Source of the DNA: Salinisphaera sp049568105 | GTDB lineage: Bacteria; Pseudomonadota; Gammaproteobacteria; Nevskiales; Salinisphaeraceae | Length of the DNA stretch: 64,000 bases | Direction: 5' to 3' | Assembly: GCF_049568105.1 (NCBI RefSeq) | Contig: NZ_CP145335.1 | Location: forward strand, 124,001-188,000 | Notes under the pieces: model-generated | Database searches by the model: none | What the model saw: only the letters and a program-made list of their open reading frames with translations | What the model was told of the DNA's origin: nothing | Position numbers and translations under genes: made by a program | Shown: in pieces, positions 55,224-64,000 of the stretch | Layout: each line of letters begins with the position of its first letter | Position numbering within the stretch: the first letter of the stretch is position 1

Positions 55224-55889
55224 ATGTGGAGTACTTTCGAGAGCAACGCGCCCGCCATATCGGCCTGCGCCGGATTTTTTAGTTTTATTATTTGGCTGTT
55301 TTTTGCCGAGATCTTTCGGCGCAATATGAGCCGCAGCCGTCGGGCGCGCATCATGGTCAACCAAGGTTGGGGCGAACACCTAAATTCCGTGGTGCTGGTC
55401 AGCAATATGAGTCATGAAGCCATTCATATGCATGGCGTCGTGGTTAGCCTGCGCCGTCAGGAGGGTCAGAAACTCAGGACGTTTTTACGCGATACTGGCG
55501 ATGCCGATAACTGGCGTCGGCGCAAGGATCCCGAAACGGTGCTGCGTCAGGGGCCGCTGTCGCCCGGCGAATTCATGAATCTGGGCACGTTCCGAGGGCT
55601 GGTCGACGAGGCCATGAACAACTTGGGCTATCCGGACGTCGACAACGGTGTCATCGAGTCGCTGGACGTGGATTCGATCAAGGTCACGGTAATCTGCAAC
55701 TACGGCCCGAATGGGCGTTTTATCGGCGCGCAACGGCGCTTCGACGTGGCTGCCCGGGACCCGGTCAGGCTGCGTCCGGCTACGGTCGAGAGCCGGACGC
55801 TGTGGGGCCGCAAGGCCGCCCGTAAGCTCGAACGCTGGCTCGATGCCGAATTCGTGCACGTCAAACCCGGGACCTCGGCCAGCGGCTAG
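55224..55889 (+). CDS. Membrane-anchored protein of unknown function
   Basis: Not recognised. 221 aa from ATG 55224, with aaagagg six bases upstream. One N-terminal transmembrane helix (AISACAGFFSFIIWLFFAEIF) followed by positive residues (RRNMSRSRRAR) predicts the rest in the cytoplasm. The body looks globular and mixed alpha/beta (LNSVVLVSNMSHEAIHMHGV, DSIKVTVICNYGPNG). There is an 83-bp gap before the Gfo/Idh gene on the same strand, so a joint transcript is possible. No function is proposed. Confidence 0.72.
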   Translation: MWSTFESNAPAISACAGFFSFIIWLFFAEIFRRNMSRSRRARIMVNQGWGEHLNSVVLVSNMSHEAIHMHGVVVSLRRQEGQKLRTFLRDTGDADNWRRRKDPETVLRQGPLSPGEFMNLGTFRGLVDEAMNNLGYPDVDNGVIESLDVDSIKVTVICNYGPNGRFIGAQRRFDVAARDPVRLRPATVESRTLWGRKAARKLERWLDAEFVHVKPGTSASG

Positions 55890-55972
55890 GCGGGCGATAC
55901 GTCGTATGTGCTGTGCCTGACCCCGGCGACGACGACGGTTACACTAGCGCAGTCGCGTTCGACAGGGCTGTT

Positions 55973-56923
55973 ATGAAAGTCGTTGCAATCGGTGCGGGTG
56001 CCTGGGGCAAGAACATCATCCGCAATTTGGAGGATCTCGGCGCTTTGTCGGGTATTGTCGAAGGCAATAACGAACGCCTCAATGCCTACGCTAAGGGCCA
56101 TCCAGATCTATCGCTGTATGCCGACTGGCGGGCCGCACTGGCCTCGAGTTGCGATGCCGTGGCGATCGCGACGCCGACCCCGACCCATCATGAGATCGCG
56201 ATGGCGGCGATCGCAGCGGGCAAGGATGTGTTCGTCGAAAAACCGATGACCCACAGCTCGGTCGAGGCTCGCGAACTCGCGGCTGCCGCCGATGCAGCCG
56301 GGCGTATCCTGATGGTTGGCCATTTGCTGCTTTATCAGCCGGCGATCGCCTGGATCAAGGACTACATCGATGCCGGCGAAATGGGCGAGGTGTTTTCGAT
56401 CCGTCACGAGCGGCTCAATCTGGGCCGAGCCCGTAGCGCCGAAAACGTGATCTGGGATATTGGCGTGCACGATATGGCCATCATGCTGTATCTGATCGGT
56501 GCCGCGCCAGAGCGCGTACGCGGCACCGGGCATCGCATGCTGGGTCTGTCGGTGGAAGACGAGGTGCATGTGCATCTGGAGTTCGCCGGCGGCGTACGCG
56601 GCAATATGCATACCTCTTGGCTGTGGCCGGAGACCCGGCGTCGGACCATGCTGCGCGGTTCGAAGGGCATGCTGGTCTATGACGAGGTCGCTCAGACGGT
56701 GACCCATCACCGCAAATGGATCGATAACGATCTACAGAACCACGATGACGGCAGCGAGGTCGTACACCGTGGCGACGGCCAACCGCTGCGCCTGGAGTTG
56801 GCGCATTTCATCGACTGCGTGCAGCAGCGCAGCCGGCCCCGCTCGGATGGCGCAAGCGCGGTCATCGTCATTGAAACACTCGAGCGCATCAACGCAGCGG
56901 TTGCCGAATCCAGCCGCTACTGA
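55973..56923 (+). CDS. Gfo/Idh/MocA-family oxidoreductase (WlbA-like)
   Basis: NAD-dependent sugar dehydrogenase fold, 316 aa from MKVVAIGAGAWGKN. It has the Rossmann loop GAGAWG, ATPTPTHH, VEKPMTHS containing the catalytic EKP Lys, and WDIGVHDMAIMLYL with a conserved Asp and His. The GAWGKN/IRN opening and overall layout resemble UDP-N-acetylglucosamine 3-dehydrogenases such as WlbA, but that activity is not proven here and no neighbouring wlb genes exist. It stands alone between an unknown membrane protein and xth. Confidence 0.85.
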   Translation: MKVVAIGAGAWGKNIIRNLEDLGALSGIVEGNNERLNAYAKGHPDLSLYADWRAALASSCDAVAIATPTPTHHEIAMAAIAAGKDVFVEKPMTHSSVEARELAAAADAAGRILMVGHLLLYQPAIAWIKDYIDAGEMGEVFSIRHERLNLGRARSAENVIWDIGVHDMAIMLYLIGAAPERVRGTGHRMLGLSVEDEVHVHLEFAGGVRGNMHTSWLWPETRRRTMLRGSKGMLVYDEVAQTVTHHRKWIDNDLQNHDDGSEVVHRGDGQPLRLELAHFIDCVQQRSRPRSDGASAVIVIETLERINAAVAESSRY

Positions 56924-57021
56924 TGAACAGGCCCGGTTGACGCGATAGCCGCGGATGCGCCCGCTGGCGTCGGGGGCTTGGCTGCCCGGTGTCGCAGCGG
57001 ATTGGGCTGACTCTGCGCCGA

Positions 57022-57795
57022 TCAGAGATCGAATCGGCCCACCACCGGCACGTGATCGGACGGCCGCTTGCGACCGCGCTCGCCGACATGGGCTTTGCAT
57101 TCGGTGCAGGCCGCGGCCAGCGCGCTGGAGGCCAGTACGTGGTCGATGCGCAGGCCGGCGTTACGTGCCCAGCCGCCGTTGCGATAGTCCCACCAAGTAA
57201 AGCGATGCCGGCCTTCGCGCTCGTCGAACAGCCGCCAGCAGTCGGTCAGTCCGGTATCGAGCAGATTCTGTAGCGCGGCCCGTTCGGGCGGCGAGCAGAG
57301 GATGCGGCCTTCCCATTTGTCGGGATCGTAGGTGTCCTCGGGGCGCGGGGCGACGTTGAAGTCGCCGGTCAGTACCAGGCGCTCGTGGCGGCCCAGTTCG
57401 TCGGCCAACCAGTCGTTGAGGGCGGCGAACCAGTCCAGTTTGTAGGTATAGCTCGGCGACTCAAGATCCTTGCCGTTCGGGCAGTACACGCCGATCACGC
57501 GAGTATTGTCGAAGGTGGCCGCAATCGCCCGTTTGTGATCGTCCTCGAAGCCGGGCAGGGCCGTGACCACGTCTTCGGCCGGGGTGCTCGAGATCAGGGC
57601 CACACCGTTGTAGGTCTTCTGGCCGGTAAAGACACAGTGGTAGCCGGATTCGCGCAGGGCCTCGACCGGGAACTTGTCGTCGGTCAGCTTGGTTTCCTGC
57701 AGCGCCAATACCTCGACCGGGTTGTTCTCCAGCCAGGCTTGGACATGCGGCAGGCGCACATTGAGCGAGTTCACGTTCCAGGTCGCAATCTGCAT
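57022..57795 (-). CDS. xth: Exodeoxyribonuclease III
   Basis: AP endonuclease/3' exonuclease of base-excision repair, 257 aa from MQIATWNVNSLNVRLP. The exonuclease III motifs are present in order: WNVNSLN, LQETKL with catalytic Glu, TGDFNVAP, and the C-terminal SDHVPV with the catalytic His. The longer frame to 57906 adds a non-conserved leader. About 190 bp upstream of its start is a palindromic element. Confidence 0.94.
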   Translation of the reverse strand: MQIATWNVNSLNVRLPHVQAWLENNPVEVLALQETKLTDDKFPVEALRESGYHCVFTGQKTYNGVALISSTPAEDVVTALPGFEDDHKRAIAATFDNTRVIGVYCPNGKDLESPSYTYKLDWFAALNDWLADELGRHERLVLTGDFNVAPRPEDTYDPDKWEGRILCSPPERAALQNLLDTGLTDCWRLFDEREGRHRFTWWDYRNGGWARNAGLRIDHVLASSALAAACTECKAHVGERGRKRPSDHVPVVGRFDL

Positions 57796-57989
57796 GGGCG
57801 TTCGTTTCGAAGACGGTGAATGGGCTACAGCGCGGCCATTGGGGCTGGCCGGCGGATCGGCGAACACGGCATTGTAATGCCAAAAACGCCGATGCAGGCA
57901 GGGCACAGTCCCAGTAGGGGGTCGTTATCGTGTGGCTGCGGCCCGCTTCAAAACCGGCTTTGGGCGCCGTGCCGTGGTGCAGGCGCTAG

Positions 57990-58231
57990 GGCATGTCGTC
58001 ATGAGGTACACCGCCGCACCTGCGCCCTGCGGGGCAAGCCAAGGGATCGTGAGCGCGGCGTGGCCACAGCGTGGCGTGGCCACGTGAGCGAACGATGACG
58101 CCGGATGGCCGCCCTAGGGGCACGGGTCCCTGGGGGGCCGCCCATCGTGCCAGGCAGCGTTGCCTGCCTTGAGCATGGGGCCGTCACGCCCGGCGGGCGT
58201 CATGCAGTGGCATATCTCACGATGACACGCC
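57990..58231. mobile_element. MITE-like palindromic element, family A, copy 2
   Basis: 242 bp with imperfect terminal inverted repeats: left ggcatgtcgtcatgag, right reading ggcgtgtcatcgtgag on the opposite strand. Exact ctag copies flank both ends (57986-57989 and 58232-58235), as expected for a 4-bp target duplication. The interior is related to the copy at 33642. No transposase frame. The right ctag contains the stop codon TAG of the small membrane protein gene. The ctag duplication is the best evidence that these are mobile. Confidence 0.7.
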
Positions 58232-58510
58232 CTAGAGGTGTACCAAGCGCAGAACGGTCTGGGCGAAGGCGATCGAGGTGCCGGCCAGCAGACCCACGGT
58301 GCAAGCCGCCTGCCAGGGCGGCAGTTGCCAATACTGGATGAGCCATTGGGCGGCTGTGATACCGGCCGCCAAGCTGACGATTTCTAGGCTGTTAGCGCGC
58401 ACTGAGCGCTTGGTCAGCGAACCCGGAATCAGTCGCTGGAACACGACGCACGCCGCAGCGCCGGCCAGCAAGGCACTGACGAAACAGACAACAGCCGAAA
58501 GAAAGGACAT
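58232..58510 (-). CDS. Small membrane protein, unknown function
   Basis: 92 aa with three hydrophobic segments (VCFVSALLAGAAACVVF, IVSLAAGITAAQWLI, AACTVGLLAGTSIAFAQTVL). No family recognised. Its stop TAG lies in the CTAG bordering the adjacent palindromic element. It is 58 bp downstream of prlC on the same strand and could be co-transcribed with it. Confidence 0.65.
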   Translation of the reverse strand: MSFLSAVVCFVSALLAGAAACVVFQRLIPGSLTKRSVRANSLEIVSLAAGITAAQWLIQYWQLPPWQAACTVGLLAGTSIAFAQTVLRLVHL

Positions 58511-58568
58511 CGCGGCCCCTGATGAATACCCGCGTCGACCCTAACGCGTCGACGCGGGCGCAGGTCAA

Positions 58569-60647
58569 TCAGGCCGCTTTCGGTTCGTGCAGGCCGCTGT
58601 GGCGCAGCAGGGCATCGATCGAGGGCTCGCGGCCACGAAAGGCCACGAAGCTGTCCATGGCGTCGCGGGTCGAGCCGCGCTCAAGTACTTCGGTCAGGAA
58701 ACGCCGGCCGGTTTCGGTATCGAACAGGTCGGTTTCCTCGAACGCCGAGAAGGCATCGGCCGAGAGCACTTCGGCCCATTTATAGCTGTAGTAGCCGGCC
58801 GCATAGCCGCCCGCGAAGATATGCATGAAGCTATGCGGGAAGCGGTTGAACTCGGGTGGGGCGAGTACCGCCACTTCGGCCCGGACATTGTTGAGGGTGT
58901 CCATAACCGCAGCACCGTGCTCGGCATCGAAATCGCGATGCAGGCGCAAATCGAACAGGGCGATCTCGACCTGGCGCAGCATTTGCCAGCCGGCCATGTG
59001 ATTACGGGCCGCAGCCAGTTTGTCGAACAGATCCTGGGGCAGGGTCTCGCCGGTTTCGTAATGGGCGGCGAACAGGTCCAGGGCTTCCCGATGCCAGCAC
59101 CAGTTCTCCATGAACTGGCTGGGCAGCTCGACCGCGTCCCACTCGACGCCGGAAATGCCGGCCAGCGAGCTATGCTCGACCCGGGTCAGCATGTGATGCA
59201 AACCATGGCCGAATTCATGGAACAGCGTGGTGACCTCGTCGTGGGTCAGCAGCGCCGGCCGGCCGCCGATCGGTGGCGAGAAGTTGCAGGTCAGAAACGC
59301 GACCGGGTTCTGGATGCCGGCGTCGTCCACGCGCCGGTTCTGGAAGCCGTTCATCCAGGCGCCGCCGCGCTTGCCCTCGCGGGCATAGGGGTCGAGATAG
59401 AACACGCCGCGCTGGGTACCATCGGCGTCGGCGATCTCGTAGACCGTGACATCCTTATGCCAGGTGCTGATGTCGTCGCGGGCCCGGATGTCGACGTCGT
59501 AGAGTTTCTGGACGACCTTGAACAGCCCGTCGATCACTGCCGGGGCCGGGAAATAAGGGCGCAGATCCTCGTCCGAGAAGTCGTAGCGCTGCTGCTTGAG
59601 TTTTTCGGCGTAGTAGCCGACGTCCCAGGCTGCCAGTTCGTCCACGCCGTCGGCTGCGGCCAGTTCGCGTAGGTCGGCGAGCTCGGCCTTGGCGACATCG
59701 AAGGTTCGCTCGGCCAGATCCAGTAGAAAAGCCTCGATCTGGGCCGGCGAGTCGGCCATTTTCTTGGCCAGGGACTGCTCGGCATAGTTGGCGAAGCCAA
59801 GCAGGTTGGCGGCTTCATGACGCAGGGCGAGGATCTCGTCCATTAGCGCCGAGTTGTCATATTCGCCGGCATGCGGGCCGGTGTCTGAGGCCCGGGTGGC
59901 AAAGGCTTCGTAGACCTCGGTCCGCAGACCGCGATCGTCGGCATGGGTCAGCACGGCGATGAAGCTCGGCGCATCGAGCGTGATCAGCCAGCCTTTCATA
60001 TCCTTGTTGGTGGCGTTCTGGGCCAGCAGGTCGAGGGCGGATTCGGGCAGACCGGCCAGCGCCGCCTGATCGGTGATGTGTTTCTGCCAGATCTGTGTGG
60101 CGTCGAGCAGGTTCTGCTGGAAGGTCGTCGACAGCTCGGACAGGCGCTGGGCGATCTCCTTGTAGCGGGCTTTGGCCTCCTCTGGCAGGGCCACGCCAGC
60201 CAGTTCGAAGTCGCGCAGTCGGTCGTTGATCACGCGCTGCTGTACAGCGTCTAGCCGGTCGAATTCGGCCGAGTCGCGAAGGCGTTTGACGGCTTCGTAG
60301 AGCGCGGTGTTCTGGCCGACTTCCGAAGAAAAAGCGGTCAGTTTCGGCACGCAGGCCTGATAGGCCTCGCGCCACTTCGGCGAGTCCATGACCGCATGCA
60401 GATGCCCGACCGGGGCGAACACCCGCTCCAGGCGGTCCTCGCTGGCTTCTAGCGGCGCGATCAGATCGGCCCAGGTCGCCGGTACGTCCTCGGTCGTGCA
60501 GCGTTCGATCGTAGCCTTGGCCTCGTCAATGAGCGCCTCGACCGCTGGTTCGGCGTGCTCCGGCTCGATCGCCTGGAAATCCGGCAGTCGGCCGGTATCA
60601 ACCATCTCGATGAGCGGGTTGGAAACGGGGTCGGTCGCAGCACTCAT
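58569..60647 (-). CDS. prlC: Oligopeptidase A
   Basis: Cytoplasmic M3-family zinc metallopeptidase that degrades short peptides and cleaved signal peptides, 692 aa (E. coli 680). The zinc motif HEFGH is present in LFHEFGHGLHHML, and the downstream Glu is in SLAGISGVEWDAVELPSQ. GGYAAGYYSYKWAEVL near the C-terminus is typical. ATG 60647 (MSAATDPVSNPLIEM) aligns with the family; the longer frame to 60782 overlaps the divergent gor gene start. Divergent from gor with 133 bp between. Confidence 0.93.
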   Translation of the reverse strand: MSAATDPVSNPLIEMVDTGRLPDFQAIEPEHAEPAVEALIDEAKATIERCTTEDVPATWADLIAPLEASEDRLERVFAPVGHLHAVMDSPKWREAYQACVPKLTAFSSEVGQNTALYEAVKRLRDSAEFDRLDAVQQRVINDRLRDFELAGVALPEEAKARYKEIAQRLSELSTTFQQNLLDATQIWQKHITDQAALAGLPESALDLLAQNATNKDMKGWLITLDAPSFIAVLTHADDRGLRTEVYEAFATRASDTGPHAGEYDNSALMDEILALRHEAANLLGFANYAEQSLAKKMADSPAQIEAFLLDLAERTFDVAKAELADLRELAAADGVDELAAWDVGYYAEKLKQQRYDFSDEDLRPYFPAPAVIDGLFKVVQKLYDVDIRARDDISTWHKDVTVYEIADADGTQRGVFYLDPYAREGKRGGAWMNGFQNRRVDDAGIQNPVAFLTCNFSPPIGGRPALLTHDEVTTLFHEFGHGLHHMLTRVEHSSLAGISGVEWDAVELPSQFMENWCWHREALDLFAAHYETGETLPQDLFDKLAAARNHMAGWQMLRQVEIALFDLRLHRDFDAEHGAAVMDTLNNVRAEVAVLAPPEFNRFPHSFMHIFAGGYAAGYYSYKWAEVLSADAFSAFEETDLFDTETGRRFLTEVLERGSTRDAMDSFVAFRGREPSIDALLRHSGLHEPKAA

Positions 60648-60780
60648 GATTGTCTCGCGGGCCTGTGTCGATGATCTGTCTGATGATGCGGCATATGCGG
60701 CCTCAATCAAGGGCGAGGCTGGCCCGGTCTGTAACGGCGTGCCTACAATGCAGGCCTTCATTGCGTCAAAGAAATCGATC

Positions 60781-62130
60781 ATGGCCGATCATTATGATCT
60801 GCTGGTGCTTGGCGGCGGCTCCGGCGGGATCGCCACGGCGCGCCGGGCAGCAGCACACGGGGCGCGCGTGGCGCTCGTCGAGCGCGGTCTGCTAGGCGGC
60901 ACCTGCGTGAATATCGGCTGCGTGCCGAAGAAAGTCATGTGGCATGCGGCCGAGTTCGCCCAGCATGCCGCGCATGCCCATCACTACGGCTTCGACTCGG
61001 TGCCGCGCGAGCACGACTGGACCCGTTTGGTCGACAATCGCGAAACCTATATCCGGCGTTTGAACGGCATCTACGATCGCAATCTCGACAAGAGCGGCGT
61101 GACCTATATCGCCGGTGAAGGGCGGTTCGTCGATACCCATACCGTCGTCGTGGATGGTCGTCAGCTGTCGGCCGAGCATGTGTTGATCGCCACCGGCGGC
61201 AAGCCGCGCTGGCCGGAGATTCCAGGCGCTGCGCTTGGCACTGATTCGGATGGTTTTTTCACCTGGCGCGAGCGCCCGCAGCGGGTCGCGATCGTCGGCA
61301 GTGGTTATATCGCCTGCGAGCTGGCCGGCGTGCTGAATGCGCTCGGCAGCCGGGTGACTCTGCTGTTGCGCAAGGACCATGTACTGGCTGATTTTGATGC
61401 CATGCTCGGCGAGACCCTAATCGAGCGTATGCGCGAGGCCGGCATCGAGATCCAGATGCAGCGTCGGACTGTCGAGCTGACCGAAACCGATGACGGCATC
61501 CAGGCCGTGTTCGACGACGGCGATACCGCGGGCGGCTTTGACGAACTGATCTGGGCGATCGGGCGTGAGCCCGCGGCCGACACGCTGGGTCTGGAAAAGA
61601 TCGGGCTCGAACTCAATGCCGACGGTACGGTGCCGGCCGATGACTGGCAGGACACGCCGGTCGAGGGCATCCACGCGCTCGGCGACGTGACCGGCCGGGT
61701 CGAGCTGACCCCAGTGGCGATCGCTGCCGGCCGGCGGCTGGCCGATCGGTTGTTCGGCGGTATGCCCGAGCGACGGCTGGACTACCACAATATTCCCAGC
61801 GTGGTGTTCACCCATCCGCCGATCGGCACGGTCGGGCTGACCGAAGCCGAGGCACGCCGCGAATACGGCGATGCGGCGGTGCGGATCTATACCAGCCATT
61901 ACGTGGCGCTGTACCACGGTGTGCTCGAGGACAAGACGCCTTCGGACATGAAGCTGGTCTGTGTCGGCGAGGATGAGAAAGTCGTCGGTGCGCACGTGAT
62001 CGGCGACGGTGCCGACGAGATGACCCAGGGCTTCGCGGTAGCCGTGAAAATGGGCGCGACCAAGCGCGATTTCGACGATACGGTGGCGATCCATCCCACT
62101 AGCGCCGAAGAATTCGTGACCATGACGTGA
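60781..62130 (+). CDS. gor: Glutathione-disulfide reductase
   Basis: FAD-dependent pyridine nucleotide-disulfide oxidoreductase that reduces glutathione disulfide with NADPH, 449 aa. The FAD loop is VLGGGSGGIATARRA; the redox disulfide is Cys42-Cys47 in GGTCVNIGCVPKK. The NADPH-binding loop is VGSGYIACELAGV. The C-terminal His-Glu pair is in IHPTSAEE. ATG 60781 aligns with the family; the frame could extend to 60388, but that overlaps prlC. The stop overlaps the next start by four bases (GTGA). Confidence 0.92.
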   Translation: MADHYDLLVLGGGSGGIATARRAAAHGARVALVERGLLGGTCVNIGCVPKKVMWHAAEFAQHAAHAHHYGFDSVPREHDWTRLVDNRETYIRRLNGIYDRNLDKSGVTYIAGEGRFVDTHTVVVDGRQLSAEHVLIATGGKPRWPEIPGAALGTDSDGFFTWRERPQRVAIVGSGYIACELAGVLNALGSRVTLLLRKDHVLADFDAMLGETLIERMREAGIEIQMQRRTVELTETDDGIQAVFDDGDTAGGFDELIWAIGREPAADTLGLEKIGLELNADGTVPADDWQDTPVEGIHALGDVTGRVELTPVAIAAGRRLADRLFGGMPERRLDYHNIPSVVFTHPPIGTVGLTEAEARREYGDAAVRIYTSHYVALYHGVLEDKTPSDMKLVCVGEDEKVVGAHVIGDGADEMTQGFAVAVKMGATKRDFDDTVAIHPTSAEEFVTMT

Positions 62131-63017
62131 AGCGCAGTGTCGCGCGTCTTCTGGGCCGGGCCGCGGCCGTGACGGTGTTGGCCAGTCTCCTGGCGGCCTG
62201 TTCCGGCCAGTTCTGGGTCAATACGCTCGTGCCGCGCTGGGGCTATGATCGGCACTCGGATATCGACTACGGCGCACAGGCGCGCCAGACACTTGATATC
62301 TATGTGCCCGACAACCCGGCGCCGGGTCATCCGGTGGTGGTGTTTTTCTATGGCGGGAGCTGGCAAAGCGGCGACAAGCAGGGCTATCGCTTCGTCGGTC
62401 AAGCTCTGGCCTCGCAGGGTATCACCGCGGTATTGCCTGACTATCGGCTGTATCCGCAGGTGAGTTTCCCAGCATTTGTCGAAGACGGTGCAGCTGCGGT
62501 GGCCTGGACCCGGCGCCATATCGGCGATTACGGCGGCGACGCGGCACATCTGTTCGTGGCCGGTCATTCGGCCGGCGCCCATATCGCGGCGTTGTTGGCG
62601 ACCGATCCGGCTTATCTGGCTGCTGCTGGTCTGTCGCGAAACGATCTGGCCGGATTGATCGGCCTGGCCGGCCCCTACGATTTCCTGCCGATTCGAAGCC
62701 CTACACTGCAGCGGATTTTCGCGCCCAAAGCCGAGTGGCCGCGGACCCAGCCGATTCGCTTTGTCGACGGCAGCGAGCCGCCGATGTTGTTGTTACACGG
62801 GGCCGCCGATGCCACGGTCGAGCCCAAAAACACAACAAATATGGCTGCGGAAGTCGAAGCTAAAGGCGGGTCGGTAAAAGTAAAAATTTATCCCGACGTG
62901 AACCATGTCATGCTGCTGGCGCCCTTGGCTGCGACGCTGCGTTTCAAGGGCGACGAGCTGGCGCGTATCGTGGATTTCATAAACGAACAGATCCTGGACA
63001 GGCTCGGTTCAGTTTGA
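62127..63017 (+). CDS. Lipoprotein alpha/beta hydrolase (BD-FAE/carboxylesterase type)
   Basis: Alpha/beta hydrolase, 296 aa, with a lipobox at residues 22-25 (LAAC), so likely anchored to the envelope. FFYGGSW is the oxyanion loop typical of BD-FAE/HSL-type esterases, and GHSAGAH holds the nucleophile Ser. The later HGAADATV and VNHV segments carry the Asp and His. The GTG start overlaps the gor stop (GTGA), so translation is coupled. Substrate unknown. Confidence 0.86.
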   Translation: MKRSVARLLGRAAAVTVLASLLAACSGQFWVNTLVPRWGYDRHSDIDYGAQARQTLDIYVPDNPAPGHPVVVFFYGGSWQSGDKQGYRFVGQALASQGITAVLPDYRLYPQVSFPAFVEDGAAAVAWTRRHIGDYGGDAAHLFVAGHSAGAHIAALLATDPAYLAAAGLSRNDLAGLIGLAGPYDFLPIRSPTLQRIFAPKAEWPRTQPIRFVDGSEPPMLLLHGAADATVEPKNTTNMAAEVEAKGGSVKVKIYPDVNHVMLLAPLAATLRFKGDELARIVDFINEQILDRLGSV

Positions 63018-63059
63018 CTGAATAGAATCCCGCGCTCGCAAATAGCCGAGGGGTCGGGT

Positions 63060-63473
63060 ATGAACCGGAAATTAGTCTCTTCTGCGTTGGCGGCCAGCGT
63101 GTTCGTGCTGGCATCGGGCAGCGCCAACGCAGAGTCTGTCGAGTGGCAATCGCTGAGTGTGGCCGCCACGGCCTATAACTCGGTGCCCTCTCAAACTACG
63201 CGCCATCGCCCGGCAACGGCGGCTTGGGGCGATGTGCTTAAGCCTGGCATGCGGGCGATCGCCGTCTCCCGCGATTTGATCAAAAAAGGTCTGACCCACG
63301 GCACCAAGGTCCGGATCGAGGGGCTGCCGGGAGTGTATGTCGTACGCGACAAGATGGCCGCACGCTGGACCAATAAAATCGATATCTATATGGGTCAGGA
63401 TATCGCCAAGGCCCGCGACTGGGGAATCCATCACGATATTCGTATCCGCTATGCCGAAAACGACAAGAGCTGA
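63060..63473 (+). CDS. Secreted 3D-domain protein
   Basis: Small exported protein, 137 aa, with a signal peptide (MNRKLVSSALAASVFVLASG, cut near ANA). The C-terminal part is a 3D domain (three conserved Asp), a double-psi beta-barrel as in MltA-like lytic transglycosylases: ATAYNS, ALTHGTKVRI-type strand, DKMAARWTNKIDIYMG. The catalytic Asp set appears complete. It is too short for a full transglycosylase; stand-alone 3D proteins are known but poorly understood. A weak ribosome site (ggggtcggg) precedes the ATG. Confidence 0.82.
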   Translation: MNRKLVSSALAASVFVLASGSANAESVEWQSLSVAATAYNSVPSQTTRHRPATAAWGDVLKPGMRAIAVSRDLIKKGLTHGTKVRIEGLPGVYVVRDKMAARWTNKIDIYMGQDIAKARDWGIHHDIRIRYAENDKS

Positions 63474-63535
63474 CCGCACGGTCGCGCTTGCGTTAATCTA
63501 GCCTTCAATACGTTGAACCGAATCAAGGAGAGGTC

Positions 63536-64000
63536 ATGGCGGGCCAGTTGGTACTTCTGCGCCACGGACAGAGTCAGTGGAATCTCGAAAACCGTTTCAC
63601 CGGCTGGGTAGACGTTGATCTGACCGATACCGGGCGCGAAGAGGCCGCCAAGGCCGGTCGCCTGTTGGCCGAAGAGAATCTGCGCTTCGATATCGCCTAT
63701 ACCTCGGTGCTCACGCGGGCGATCAGCACGCTGTGGATCGCGCTCGGCGAGCTCGGCCAACCCTGGGTCGACGTCGAACGCCACTGGCGGCTCAATGAGC
63801 GGCACTACGGCGGTCTTCAGGGCCTAGACAAGTCGGAAACAGCCGAAAGGCATGGCGACGAGCAGGTGCATATCTGGCGCCGCAGCTATGATACGCCGCC
63901 GCCGGAAATGGATGCCGACGATCCGGGCCATCCGCGCCACGATCCGCGCTATCGGCATCTCGATGCGCGCGTGCTGCCGGGCACCGAATCGCTCAAGCTC
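63536..64000 (+). CDS. gpmA: Phosphoglycerate mutase, 2,3-BPG-dependent (3' truncated by window edge)
   Basis: Interconverts 3- and 2-phosphoglycerate in glycolysis. The first 155 residues are in the window; the family is about 250 aa. LLRHGQSQWN gives the phospho-acceptor His10; FTGWVDVDLTDTG and LNERHYGGLQGLDKSETA are hallmark segments. ATG 63536 follows aaggagagg. No stop codon within the window. Confidence 0.95.
   Translation, partial: MAGQLVLLRHGQSQWNLENRFTGWVDVDLTDTGREEAAKAGRLLAEENLRFDIAYTSVLTRAISTLWIALGELGQPWVDVERHWRLNERHYGGLQGLDKSETAERHGDEQVHIWRRSYDTPPPEMDADDPGHPRHDPRYRHLDARVLPGTESLKL

Noticed and set aside
58587..59672. 361-codon open frame antisense to prlC
   Set aside because: Mirrors the codon pattern of prlC; no family features.
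1..64000. CRISPR arrays, rRNA operons, prophage, intact transposases
   Set aside because: None visible on reading the sequence and frames; only non-coding MITE-like elements were found.

Overview
The window reads as a GC-rich gammaproteobacterial chromosome. The left edge has the usual gammaproteobacterial order atpD-atpC ... glmU-glmS, with opgG-opgH between them; the right edge has xth, prlC, gor and gpmA. An EctA-type acetyltransferase and periplasmic glucan synthesis genes point to a salt-tolerant organism. A Salinisphaera-like lineage is my guess from gene content; no rRNA is present to prove it.

Layout. 1-11,200 is housekeeping: the ATP synthase tail, an outer-membrane-like protein, opgGH, glmU and glmS. 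11,200-18,200 is more AT-rich and looks acquired: about 1 kb without genes directly after glmS (the classical Tn7 target side), then two SDRs, an AhpD-like protein, a Tat-type alpha/beta hydrolase and a winged-helix/TolB/TPR regulator. 18,200-32,900 is accessory metabolism: LysR, SnoaL, SDR, AraC, hydrolase and GMC oxidoreductase; a decayed stretch at 24.1-25.3 kb; another SDR; two DMT exporters; a BisC-type molybdoenzyme; and two more LysR genes. 33,600-41,750 has an orphan Mo-hydroxylase large subunit and a probable six-gene operon (SDR-like pseudoenzyme, two small cupins, double CMD protein, SDR, tautomerase) divergent from a LysR gene. 41,900-49,400 holds a Gal80-like Gfo/Idh protein, a PilZ plus degenerate HD-GYP protein, a CDF transporter, and a histidine kinase with a stand-alone receiver. 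49,480-54,820 has a solo ectA convergent with a tight ATP-grasp / CocE-NonD hydrolase / amidase operon. 55,200-64,000 returns to mostly housekeeping genes.

The two observations I rate highest are these. First, three palindromic, MITE-like elements (33.6, 36.6 and 58.0 kb) each end 0-2 bp from the stop codon of a minus-strand gene; in two cases the stop TAG lies inside the CTAG that flanks the element. Second, the ATP-grasp/CocE/amidase operon combines an amide-bond-forming enzyme with two acyl or amide hydrolases beside a solo ectA and has no function I can name.

No rRNA, complete tRNA, CRISPR array, prophage or intact transposase gene was seen.
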